A stretch of DNA of 64,000 bases from Calliopsis andreniformis (taxonomy: Eukaryota; Arthropoda; Insecta; Hymenoptera; Andrenidae): the NCBI RefSeq assembly GCF_051401765.1, contig NW_027480422.1, positions 26,678,001-26,742,000 of the forward strand, given 5' to 3'. Under the pieces are notes generated by a model. The model was given only the letters and a program-made list of their open reading frames with translations. It made no database searches and was not told where the DNA came from. The translations under genes and the position numbers were made by a program. Positions 36,651 to 49,000 of the stretch are shown in pieces (within the stretch, counting starts at the first letter, position 1; each line of letters starts with the position of its first letter).

Positions 36651-39600
36651 ACACCTGGGCGTTGCTCCACCAGATCCAATAGTTAGGACTTAAGAAGTCA
36701 GCGCCAGAAGCATAAAATACAAAGTAGATACAACAGCTTTTCCATGGTATATAATGTATATTTGCAAACAGTGTGAAGGTAATGGTCATTTCTACGTTCC
36801 GGACAACCTAGGCTTCACTGCAGGGCGTTGCTCCACCAGATCCAATAGTTAGGACCTAAGAAGTCAGCGCCAGAAGCATAAAATACAAAATAGATACAAC
36901 AGCTTTTCCATGGTATATAATGTATATTTGCAAACAGTGCGAGGTAATGGTCATTTCTACGTTCCGGGCAACCTAGGCTTCACCCTAGGGCGATGCTCCA
37001 CCTGACAGAATAACTAGGGACTAAGAAGTCAATGCCAGAAGCATAAAACACGATATTTGTACAACAGTTTTACCATCGTATAAAATGAATAATCGCAAAC
37101 AGTGCGAGATAATGGTCATTTCTACGTTCCGGGCAACCTAGGCTTCACTCTAGGGAGGTGGTCCACCAGATCGAATAGTTAGGGACTTTGAATACAACGC
37201 CAGAAGCATAAAATACAATACAAATGCAACAGTTTTTCCATCGTATAACAGGAAAGCTGCAAGCAGTGTGAAAGTACGGGACATTTCAAATGTTCCGGGT
37301 AACCTAGACTCCACTCTAGGGCGTTGCTCCACCTGATCGATTAGCTAGAGACTTAGAATTCAACGGCAGAAGGATAAACTACAACATAAGTACAGCAGTT
37401 TTTCCATCGTATAAAATGTATAATTGCAACAGCGTGAAGGTAATGGTCATTTCTACGTTCCGGGCAACCTAGGCTTCACTCTAGGGCGTTGTTCCAACAG
37501 ATCGAATAGTTAGGGCCTAAGAAGTCGACGCCAGAAGCATAAAATACAATATAAATACAACAGCTTTTCCATCGACTATGATGTATATTTTCAAAAGAGT
37601 GTGAAAGTGAAGGTCATTCCTACGTTCCGGGCAACCTAGGCTTAACTGTAGGGCGTTGCTCCACCAGATCGCATAGTTAGGGACTTTGAATACAACGCCA
37701 GAAGCATAAAATACAATAAAAATGCAAGAGTTTTTCAATTGTATAACAGGAATAACTGCAACCAGTGTGAAAGTACTGGTCATTTCTACGTTTCGGGTAA
37801 CCTAGGTTTCATTCTAGGGCTTCGCTCCACCAGATCGAATAGCTCGGGACTTAGAATTCAACGCCAGAAGAATAAAATACGACATAAGTACAACAGTTTT
37901 ACCATCGTATAAAATGAATTATCACAAACAGTGTGAAGGTAATGGTCATTTCTACGTTCCGGGCAACCTAGGCATCACTCTTGGGCGTTGCTCCACCAGA
38001 TCGAATAGTTAGGGCCTTAGAAGTCAACGCCAGAAGCATAAAATACAAAATAAATACAACAGTTTTTCCACCGTATAACAAGAATAATTGCAACCACTGT
38101 GAAAGTGATGGTCATTTCTACATTCCGGGCAACCTAGGCTCCACTCTAGGGCGTTGCTCCACCAGATTGAATAGTTAGGGACTTAGAATTCGACGCCAGA
38201 AGCATAAAATACAACATAAGTACAACAGCTTTCCCATCGTATAACAGGAATAAGTGCAACCAGTGTGAAAGTACATGTCATTTCTACGTTCCGGGCAACC
38301 TAGGCTTCGCTCAAGGGCGTTGCTCCACCAGATCGAAAAGCAAGGGACTTAGATGTCAACGCCAGAAGCATAAAGTACAATAAAAATACAACAGTTTTAC
38401 CATCGTATAAAATGAATAATGGCAAACAGTGTGAAGGTAATGGTCATTTCTACGTTCCGGGCATCCTAGACTTAACTCTGAGGCATTGCTCCACCAGTCC
38501 CAATAGTTAGGACCTAAGAAGTTAGCGCCAGAAGCATAAAATACAATATAAATACAACAGTTTTTCCATTGTATAAAATGAATAATTGCAGACAGTGTGG
38601 TCGTAATGGTCATTTCTACTTTCCGGGGAACCTAGGCTTCACTCTAGGGCGTTGCTCCACCACATCGAATAGCTACGGCCTTAGAAGTCAACGGCTGAAT
38701 CATAAAATATAATATAAATACAACAGTTTTTCCATCGTATAACAATAATAATTGCAACCAGTCTAAAAGTGGTGATCATTTCTACATTCCGGGCAACCTA
38801 GGCTTCACTCTAGGGCGTTGCTCCACCAGACCGAATAGTTAGGGCCTAAGAAGTCAACGCCAGAAGCATAAAGTACAATAAAAATCCAACGGTTTGTCCA
38901 TCGTATAACAGGAATAATTGCAACCAGTGTGAAAGTAATGATCACTTCTACGTTCCGAGCAACCTAGGTTTCGCACTATGGCGTTGCTCCTCCACATCGA
39001 ATAGTTAGGGCCTTAGAAGTCAACGCCAGGAGCACCAAATACAAAATAAATACAACAGTTTTTCCATCGTATAAAACGAATAATTCCAACCAGTGGGAAA
39101 GTAATGGCCATTTCTACGTTCCGGGCATCCTAGACTTAACTCTGAGGCATTGCTCCACCAGATCGAATACATAGGGCCTTAGAAGTTAGCGCCAGAAGCA
39201 TAAAATACAAAATAAATACAACGGTTTTTCCCTTGTATAACAGGAATAATTGCAACCAGTGTGAAAGGTATGGTCATTTCTACGTTCCGGCCAATCTAGG
39301 CTTCACTCTAGGGCATTGCTCCACCACATCGAATAGTTAGGGCCTTACAAGTCAATGCCAGGAGCATAAAATACAATATAAATACAACAGTTTTTCCACT
39401 GTATAATATGAATAATTGCAAACAGTGTGGATGTAATGGTCACTTCTACGTTCCGGGCAACCTAGGCTTCACTCTAGGGCGTTGCTCCTCCATATCGAAT
39501 AGCTACGGCCTTAGAAGTCAACGGCTGAAGCATAAAATATAATATATATACAACAGTTTTTCCATCGTATAACAGGAATAAATGCAACCAGTGTGAAAGG

Positions 39601-42254
39601 CATGGTCATTTCTACGTTCCGCGCAACCTAGGCATCACTCTAGGGCGTTGCTCCACCATATCGAGTAGCTACGGCCTTAGAAGTCAACGGCTGAAGCATA
39701 AAATACAACATAAGTACAACAGTTTTCCCATCGTATAACAGGAATAATTGCAACCAGTGTGAAAGTACAGGTCATTTCTACGTTCCGGGCAACCTAGGCT
39801 TCGCTCAAGGGCGTTACTCCACCTGATCGAATAGTTAGGGCCTAAGAAGTCAACGCCAGTAGCATAAAATAAGATATATGTACAACAGTTTTACCATCGT
39901 ATAAAATGAATAATCGCAAACAGTGTGAAGGTAATGGTCATTTCTACGTTCCGGGCAACCTAGACTTCACTCTAGGGCGTTGCTCCACCAGGTCGAATAG
40001 TTGGGGCCTTAGAAAGCAACTCCAGTCGCATAAAATACAATAAAAATACAACAGTTTTACCATCGTATAACTGGCATAATTGCAACCAGTGTGAAAGATA
40101 TGGTCATTTCTACGTTCCGGGCAAGCTAGGCTTCACTCTAGGGCGTTGGTCCACCACATCCAATAGTTAGGGCCTAAGAAGTCAACGCCAGAAGCACCAA
40201 ATACAAAATAAATACAACAGTTTTACCATCGTATAAAACGAATAATTGCAACCAGTGTGAAAGGAATGGCCATTTCTACGTTCAGGGCATCCTACACTTA
40301 ACTCTGAGGCATTGCTCCACCAGATCCAATACATAGGGCCTTAGAAGTGAACGCCAGAAGCATAAAATACAAAATAGATACAACAGTTTTTCCATCGCAT
40401 ATAATGTATATTTGCAAACAGTGTGAAAGTAAAGGTCATTTCTACGTTTCGGGCAACCTAGGCTTCACTGTAGGACGTTTCTCCTCCAGATCGAATAACT
40501 ACGGCCTTGAAGTCAACGCCTGAAGCATAAAATATAATATAAATACAACAGTTTTTCAATCGTATAGCAGGAATAATTGCAACCAGAGTGAAGGTAATGG
40601 TCATTTCTACGTCCCGGGCAACCTAGGCTTCACTCTAGGGCGTTCCTCCACCAGATCGAATAGCTAGGGACTTAGAAGTCAACGCTAGGAGCGTAAAACA
40701 AAATAAAAATACAACGGTTTTTCCATCGTATAAAACGAATAATTGCAACCAGTATGCATGTTATGGTCCCTTCTACGTTCCGAGCAACCTAGGCTTCACT
40801 CTATGGCGTTGGTCCACCAGATCCAATAGCTTCGGCCTAAGAAGTCAAAGCCAGGAGCACCAAATACAAAATAAATGCTACAGTTTTTCCATCGTATAAA
40901 ACGAATAATTGCAACCAGTATGAAAGCTGTGGTCATTTCTACGTTCCGGGCAACCTAGGCTTCACTCAAGGACGTTGCTCAACCACATCGAATAGCTACG
41001 GCCCTAGAAGACAACGCCATAACTATAACATACAATATAAATACAACAGTCTTTCCATCGTATAAAACGAATAATTGCAACCAGTCTGATGGTTATGGTC
41101 ATTTCTACGTCCCGGGCAATCTAGGCTTCTCTCTAGGGCGTTGCTCCACCAGATCAAATAGATAGGGCCTAAGAAGTCAACGCCAGAAGCATAAAATACA
41201 ACAGAAATACAACAGTTTTTCCGTCGTATAACAGGAATAATTGCAACCAGTCTGAAAGACATGGTCATTTCTACGTTCCGGGCAACCTAGGCTTCACTCT
41301 AGTGCGTTGCTCCACCACATCGAATAGCTACGGCCTTAGGAGTCAACGCCAGAGGCATAAAATACAAAATAAATACAACAGTTTTTCCATCGTGTAACAG
41401 GAATAATGGCAACCAGTGTGAAAGTAATGGGCATTTCTACGTTCCGTGCAACCTAGGCTTCACTCTAGGGCGTTGATCCACCAGGTCGAATAGTTAGGGC
41501 CTTAGAAAACAACTCCAGACGCATAAAATACAAGATAAATGCAACAGTTTTTCCACGGTATAAAACGAATAATTGCAACCAGCATGAAAGTTATGGTCAT
41601 TTCTACGTACCGGGCAACCTGAGCTTCACCCTAGGGCGTTGCTCCACCAGATCGAATAGTTAGGTCCTAAGAAGTCAACGCCAGAAGCATAAAATACGAT
41701 ATATGTACAACAGCTTTTCCATCGTATCATACGAATAAGTGCAACCAGTGTGAAAGCAATGGCCATTTCTACGTTCCGGGCATCCTAGACTTAACTCTAG
41801 GGCGTTGCACTACCAGATCGAATAGCTACGGCCTTAGAAGTCAACGCCCGAAGCATAAAATACAATAAAAATACAACAGTTTTTCCACCGTATAATAGGA
41901 ATGATAGCAACCAGAGTGAAGGTGATGGCCACTTCTAAGTTCCGGGCAACCTAGGCTTCACTCTAGAGAGTTGCACCACCAGATCGAATAGCTAGGTCCT
42001 GAGAAGTCAACGCAAGAAGCATAAAATAAAATATAAATACAACAGTTATTCCATCGTATAACAGGAATAATTACAACCAGTGTGAAAGTAATGGGCATTT
42101 CTACGTTCCGGGCAACCTAGGCTTCACTCTAGGGCGTTGTTCCTCCAGATAGAATAGCTAGTGCCTTAGAAGTCAACGCCCGAAGCATAAAATATAATAT
42201 ACATACAACAGTTCTTCCATCGTTTAACAGGAATAATTGCAACCAGTGTGAAAG
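36651..42254. repeat. Segment C of the large duplication
   Basis: C restarts at the position equivalent to 24.38 and 33.33 kb and follows A to its end. Unit 36706 pairs with 24429, 40190 with 27913, and 42181 with 29904 (offset 12277 bp, 74 monomers). It retains the 36872 unit that B lacks. A short patch at about 37176-37200 reads 'tagttagggactttgaatac', where A and B read 'tagttggggcctaagaagtc'. C ends at about 42254, where 'aaagttatgg' replaces the 'aaagtgatgg' of A. Confidence 0.9.
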
Positions 42255-44397
42255 TTATGGTCATTTCTACGTTCCAGGCAACCTAGGCTTAACTCCAGGG
42301 CATTGCTCCACCAGATCGAATAGTTAGGGACTTTGAATACAACGCCAGAAGCATAAAATACAATAGACATGCAACAGTTTTTCCATCGTATAACAGGAAA
42401 GCTGCAACCAGTGTGAAAGTACTGGTCATTTCTATGTTCCGGGCAACCTAGGCTTCACTCTAGGGCGTTGCTCAACCACATCGAATAGCTACGGCCCTAG
42501 GAGACAACGCCATAACTATAATATACAATATAAATACAACAGTCTTTCCATCCTATAAAACGAACAATTGCAACCAGTATGAGAGCTATGGTCATTTCTA
42601 CGTTCCGGGCCACATAGGCTTCACTCTTGGACGTTGCCCCACCAGGTCGCAAAGTTAGGGCCTGAGAAGTCAACGCCAGAAGCATAAAATACGATATAAG
42701 CACAACAGATTTTCCATCGTATAACAGAAATAATTGCAACCAGTGTGAAAGTGATGGTCATTACTATGTTCCGTGCAACCTAGGCTTCACTCTGGGATGT
42801 TGCTCCACCAGATCCAATAGTTAGGGTCAACGAAGTCAACGCTAGAAGCATAAAATACAATATAGATACAACAGTTTTTCCATCGTATAACAGGAATAAT
42901 TGCAACCAGTGTGAAAGTGATGGTCATTTCTACGTTCCGGGAAATCTAGGCTTCACCCTAGGGCGTTGGTCCACCAGATCCAAAAGTTTGGGCCCAAGAA
43001 GCCAACGCCAGAAGCATAAAATACGATACAAGTACAACAGTTTTTCCATCGTATAAGACGAATAACTGTAAACAGTGTGGAAGTAATGGTCATTTCTGCG
43101 TTCCGGGCAACCTAGGCTTCACTCTAGGGCGTTGCTCCACCACGTATCATAGCTACGGCCTTAGAAGTCAACGCCTGAAGCATAAAGTATAATATAAATA
43201 CAACAGTTTTTCCATCGTATAACAGGAATGATTGCAACCAGAGTGAAGGTGATGGTCATTTCTACGTTCCGGGCAACCTACGCTTCACTCTAGGGCGTTG
43301 CTCCACCACATAGAATAGCTACCGCCTTAGAAGTCCACGCCTGAAGCATAAAATACAATAAAAATACAACAGTTTTTTCATCGTATAACAGGAATAATTG
43401 CAACAAGCCTGAAGGTAATGGTCATTTCTACGTTCCGGGCAATCTAGGCTTCTCTCTAGGGCGTTGCTCCACCAATTCGAATAGCTAGGGCCTAACAAGT
43501 CAACGCCAGAAGCATAAAATACAATATAAATACAACAGCTTTTCCATCGTATAAAACGAATAATTGCAATCAGTATGAAAGTTATGGTCATTTATACGTT
43601 CCGGGCAACCTAGGCATCACCCTAAGGCGTTGATCCAACAGATCCAATAGTTAGGGCCTAAGAAGTCAACGCCAGGAGCACCAAATACAAAATAAATACA
43701 ACAGTTTTTCCATCGTAAAAAACGAATAATTGCAACCAGCATGAAAGCCTTGGTCATTTCTACGTTCCGGGCAACCTAGGCTTCACCCTAGGGAGTTGCT
43801 CAAACACATCGAATAGCTACGGTCCTAGAAAACAACGCCATATCTATAAAATACAATATAAATACAACAGTCTTTCCATACTATAAAACGAGTAACTGCA
43901 ACCAGTCTGATAGTTATGGTCATTTCTGCGTTCCGGGCAACCTAGGCTTTACTCTAGAGCATTGCTCCACAAGATCGAATAGTTAGTGCCTACGAAGACA
44001 ACGCCAGAAGCATAAAATACAATATAAATACAACAGCTTTTCCATCGTATATAATGTATACTTGCAAACAGTGTGAAAGTAAAGGTCATTTCTACGTTCC
44101 GGGCAACCTAGGCTTCACTCTAGGGAGTTGTTCCACCAGATCGAATAGTTAGGGCCTAAGAAGTCAACTCCAGAAGCATAAAATACAATATAAATGCAGC
44201 AGCTTTTCCATCGTATAAAACGAATAATTGCAACCAGTGTGAAAGTAATGGCCATTTCTACGTTCCGAGCATCCTAGACTTAACTCTTAGGCATTGCTCC
44301 ACCAGATCTAATACATAGGGACTTAGAAGTCAACGCCAGAAGAATAAAGTACAATCAAAATCCAACAGTTTGTCCATCGTATAACAGGAATAATTGC
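42255..44397. repeat. Mixed satellite stretch right of segment C
   Basis: The first units resemble 6.84-7.03 kb (including a 165-bp 'aggaaagctgc' unit at 42347). The next (42512) then resembles 28742 and 41019 with the 'cataactataa' anchor. The remaining dozen units are diverged monomers with no long partner in the window. Phase is kept throughout. Nothing other than satellite is visible. Confidence 0.75.
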
Positions 44398-45045
44398 AAC
44401 AAGCCTGAAGGTAATGGTCATTTCTACGTTCCGGGCAACCTACGCTTTGCTCTAGGGCGTTGCTTCACCAGATCGAATAGTTAGGGCCTTAAAAGCCAAC
44501 GCCCGAAGCATAAAATACAAAATAAATACAACAGTTTTTCCATTGTATAACAGGAATAACTGCGACCAGTGTGAAAGTACTGGTCATTTCTACGTTCCGG
44601 GTAACCTTGGCTTAACTCCAGGGCGTTGCTCCACCAGATCCAATAGTTAGGGACGTTGAATGCAACGCCAGAAGCATAAACTACAATAAAAATTCAACAG
44701 TTTTTCCATCGTATAACAGGAAAGTTGCAACCAGTGTGAAAGCACTGGTCATTTCTATGTTACGGGTAACCCAGGCTTCACTCTAGGGCGTTGTTCCACC
44801 AGATAGAGTAGTTAGGGCCTAAGAACACAACGCCAGAAGCATAAAATACTATATAAATACAACAGCTTTTCCATCGTATGTAATGTATATTTGCAAACAG
44901 TGTGAAAGTAAAGGTCATTTCTACGTTCCGGGCAACCTAGGCTTCACTGTAGGGCGTTGTTCCACGAGATCGAATTGTCAGGTCCTAAGAAGTCAACGCC
45001 AGAAGAATAAAATACGATTTATGTACAACACTTTTTCCATCGTAT
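44398..45045. repeat. Four-monomer segment shared with 528-1176
   Basis: This is the right-hand partner of the segment at the start of the window, with the same unit order, the same 165-bp 'aggaaagttgc' unit and the same private substitutions. Differences are few (for example 'gaatgcaacgcc' here against 'gaatacaacgcc' near 790). The units on either side do not match between the two locations. Confidence 0.85.
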
Positions 45046-46091
45046 AAAGCGAATAATTGCAACCAGTGTGATAGTAATGGCCATTTCTACGTTCCGCGCA
45101 TCCTACACTTAACTCTGAGGCATTGCTACAGCAGATCGAATACATAGGGCCTTAGAAGCCAACGCCAGAAGCATAAAGTACAATCAAAATCCAACATATT
45201 GTCTATCGTATAACAGGAATAATTGCAACATGCGTGTAGGTAATGGTCATTTCTACGTTCCGGGCAACCTAGGTTTTGCTCTAGGGCGTTGCTCCACCAC
45301 ACCGAATAGTTAGGGCCTCAGAAGTCAACGCCTGAAGCCTAAAATACAATAAGAATACAATATCTTTTTCATCGTATAACAGGAATAATTGCAACCAGTC
45401 TGAAAGATATGGTCATTTCTACGTTCCGGGCAACCTAGGCTTCACTCTAGGGCGTTGGGCCACCACATCCAACAGTTAGGACCTAAGAAGTCAACGCCAG
45501 GAGCACCAAATACAAAATAAATGCAACAGTTTTTCCATCGCATAAAACTAATAATTGCAACCAGTATGAAAACTATGGTCATTTCTACGTTCCGGGCAAC
45601 CTAGGCTTCACCCTAGGGCGTTGCTCCACCAGATCGAATAGTTAGGGACTTTGAATACAACGCCAGAAGCATAAACTACAATAAAAATGCAACAGTTTTT
45701 CCATCGTATAAAACGAATAATTGCAACCAGTCTGATAGTTATGGTCATTTCTACGTTCCGGGCAACCTAGGCTTCACCCTAGGGCGTTGTTCCACCAGAT
45801 CGAATAGTTAGGGCCTAAGAAGTCAGCGACCGAAGCATAAAATACAACATAAGTACAACAGTTTTCCCATCGTATAACAGGAATAATTGCAACCAGTGTG
45901 AAAGTACAGGTCATTTCTACGTTCCGGGCAACCTAGGCTTCGCTCAAGGGCGTTACTCCACCTGATCGAATAGTTAGGGCCTAAGAAGTCAACGCCAGTA
46001 GCATAAAATAAGATATATGTACAACAGTTTTACCATCGTATAAAATGAATAATCGCAAACAGTGTGAAGGTAATGGTCATTTCTACGTTCC
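45046..46091. repeat. Mixed satellite units leading into the 12-mer repeat
   Basis: Six units. Those from 45831 to about 46080 match 39692-39950 and the equivalent places in A and B, with 'tacaacataagtacaacag', 'agtacaggtcatttc' and 'ggcgttactccacctgatcg'. Units 45333-45665 are diverged and have no clear partner. The switch into the 12-monomer higher-order repeat falls in the conserved core at about 46085. Confidence 0.75.
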
Positions 46092-49000
46092 GGGCATCCT
46101 AGACTGAACTCTGAGGCATTGCTCCGCCAGATCTAATACATAGGGCCTTAGAAGTCAACGCCAGAAGAATAAAGTACAATCAAAATCCAACAGTTTGTCC
46201 ATCGTATAACAGGAATAATTGCAACAAGCCTGAAGGTAATGGTCATTTCTACGTTCCGGGCAACCTAGGTTTTGCTCTAGGGCGTTGCTCCACCACACTG
46301 AATAGTTAGGGCCTTAGAAGTCAACGCCAGAAGCACCAAATACAAAATAAATACAACAGTTTTTCCATCGTATAAAACGAATAATTGCAACCAGTATGAA
46401 AGTTATGGTCAATTCTACGTTCCGGGCAACCTAGGCTTCACCCTAGGGCGTTGCTCCACCTGTTCGAATAGTTAGGGCCTAAGAAGTCAACGCCAGAAGC
46501 GTAAAATACGATATATGTACAACAGTTTTACCATGGTATAAAAAGAATAATCGCAAACATTGTGAAGGTAATGGTCATTTCTACGTTCCGGGCAACCTAG
46601 GCTTCACCCTAGGGCGTTGCTCCACCAGATCGCATAGCTAGGGCCTTAGAAGTCAACGCCAGAAGCATAAAATAAAATAAAAATAGAGCAGTTTTTCCCT
46701 TGTATAACAGGAATAATTGCAACCAGTGTGAAAGCTATGGTCACTTCTACGTTCCGGGCAACCTAGGCTTCACTCCAGGGCGTTGGTCCACCAGATCCAA
46801 TAGCTAGGGCCTAAGAAGTCAACGCCAGGAGCACCAAATACAAAATAAATGCAACAGTTTTTCCATCATATAAAACTAATAATTGCAACCAGTATGAAAG
46901 CTATGGTCATTTCTACGTTCCGGGCAACCTAGGCTTCACTCTAGGGCGTTGCTCCACGACATCGAATAGCTACGGCCTTAGAAGTCAACGCCAGAAACAT
47001 AAAATACAATATAAATACAACAGCTTTTCCATCGTATAAAACGAATAATTGCAACCCGTGTGAAAGTAATGGACATTTCTGCGTTCCGAGAAACCTAGGC
47101 TTCACTCTAGGGCGTTGCCCCACCACATCGAATAGCTACGGCCTTAGAAGTCAACGCCAGAAGCATAAAATGCAATATAAATACAACAGCTTTTACATCG
47201 TATATGATGTATATTTGCAAAGAGTGTGAAAGTAACGGTCATTTCTACGTTCCGGGCATCCTAGGTTTCACTCTTGGGCGTTGCTCCACCACATCGAATA
47301 GCTACGTCCTTAGAAGTCAACTCTAGAAGCATAAAATACAATATAAATACCACTTCTTTTCCATCGTATAAAATGAATGATTGCATACAGTGTGAAAGTT
47401 ATGGTCATTTCTACGTTCCGGCCAACCTAGCCTTAACTCCAGGGCGTTGCTGCACCAGATCGAATAGTTAGGGGCTTTGAATACAACGCCAGAAGCATAA
47501 AACACAATAAAAATACAACAGTTTTTCCATCGTATAAAAGGAATAATCGCAAGCAGTGTGAAGGTAATGGTCACTTCCACGTTCCGGGAAACCTAGGCTT
47601 CACCCTAGGGCGTTGTTCCACCAGATCGAATAGTTAGGGCCTAAGAAGTCAGCGACCGAAGCATAAAATACAATATAAATTAAACAGCTTTTCCATCGTA
47701 TAAAACGAATAATTGCAACCAGTATGAAAGTTATGGTCATTTCTACGTTCCGGGCAACCTAGGCTTCACCCTAGGGCGTTGCTCCACCTGATCGAATGGT
47801 TAGGGCCTAAGAAGTCAACGCCAGAAGCGTAAAATACTATATATGTACAACAGTTTTTCCATTGTATAAAACGAATAATTGCAACCAGTGTGAAAGTAAT
47901 GGTCATTTCTACGTTCCGGGCAACTTAGGCTTCACTCTAGGGCGTTGACCCACCACATCGAATAGCTACGGCCTTAGAAGTCAACGCCAGAAGCATAAAA
48001 TACAATATAAATACAACAGCTTTTCCATCGTATAAAACGAATAATTGCAACCAGTTTGAAAGTAATGGTCATTTCTACGTTCCGGGCATCCTAGACTGAA
48101 CTCTGAGGCATTGCTCCGCCAGATCTAATACATAGGGCCTTAGAAGTCAACGCCAGAAGAATAAAGTACAATCAAAATCCAACAGTTTGTCCATCGTATA
48201 ACAGGAATAATTGCAACAAGCCTGAAGGTAATGGTCATTTCTACGTTCCGGGCAACCTAGGTTTTGCTCTAGGGCGTTGCTCCACCACACTGAATAGTTA
48301 GGGCCTTAGAAGTCAACGCCAGAAGCACCAAATACAAAATAAATACAACAGTTTTTCCATCGTATAAAACGAATAATTGCAACCAGTATGAAAGTTATGG
48401 TCATTTCTACGTTCCGGGCAACCTAGGCTTCACCCTAGGGCGTTGCTCCACCTGTTCGAATAGTTAGGGCCTAAGAAGTCAACGCCAGAAGCGTAAAATA
48501 CGATATATGTACAACAGTTTTACCATGGTATAGAAAGAATAAATGCAAACATTGTGAAGGTAATGGCCATTTCTACGTTCCGGGCAACCTAGGCTTCACC
48601 CTAGGGCGTTGCTCCACCAGATCGAATAGCTAGGGCCTTAGAAGTCAACGCCAGAAGCATGAAATAAAATAAAAATAGAGCAGTTTTTCCCTTGTATAAC
48701 AGGAATAATTGCAACCAGTGTGAAAGCTATGGTCACTTCTACGTTCCGGGCAACCTAGGCTTCACTCCAGGGCGTTGGTCCACCAGATCCAATAGCTAGG
48801 GCCTAAGAAGTCAACGCCAGGAGCACCAAATACAAAATAAATGCAACAGTTTTTCCATCATATAAAACTAATAATTGCAACCAGTATGAAAGCTATGGTC
48901 ATTTCTACGTTCCGGGCAACCTAGGCTTCACTCTAGGGCGTTGCTCCACGACATCGAATAGCTACGGCCTTAGAAGTCAACGCCAGAAACATAAAATACA

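Noticed and set aside
42255..46091. Possible transposon insertion between segment C and the 12-mer repeat
   Set aside because: Monomer phase is continuous at 165-166 bp through the interval, and no non-satellite sequence, terminal repeats or target-site duplication is present.
47274..47471. 65-codon plus-strand frames starting MGVAPP, seen here and at 2741, 15517, 25704, 34497, 37981, 49266 and 63535
   Set aside because: They begin in the same part of the monomer ('cttgggcgttgctcc' and similar) and read the repeat through to its first in-frame stop. They reflect the monomer sequence and not a gene family.
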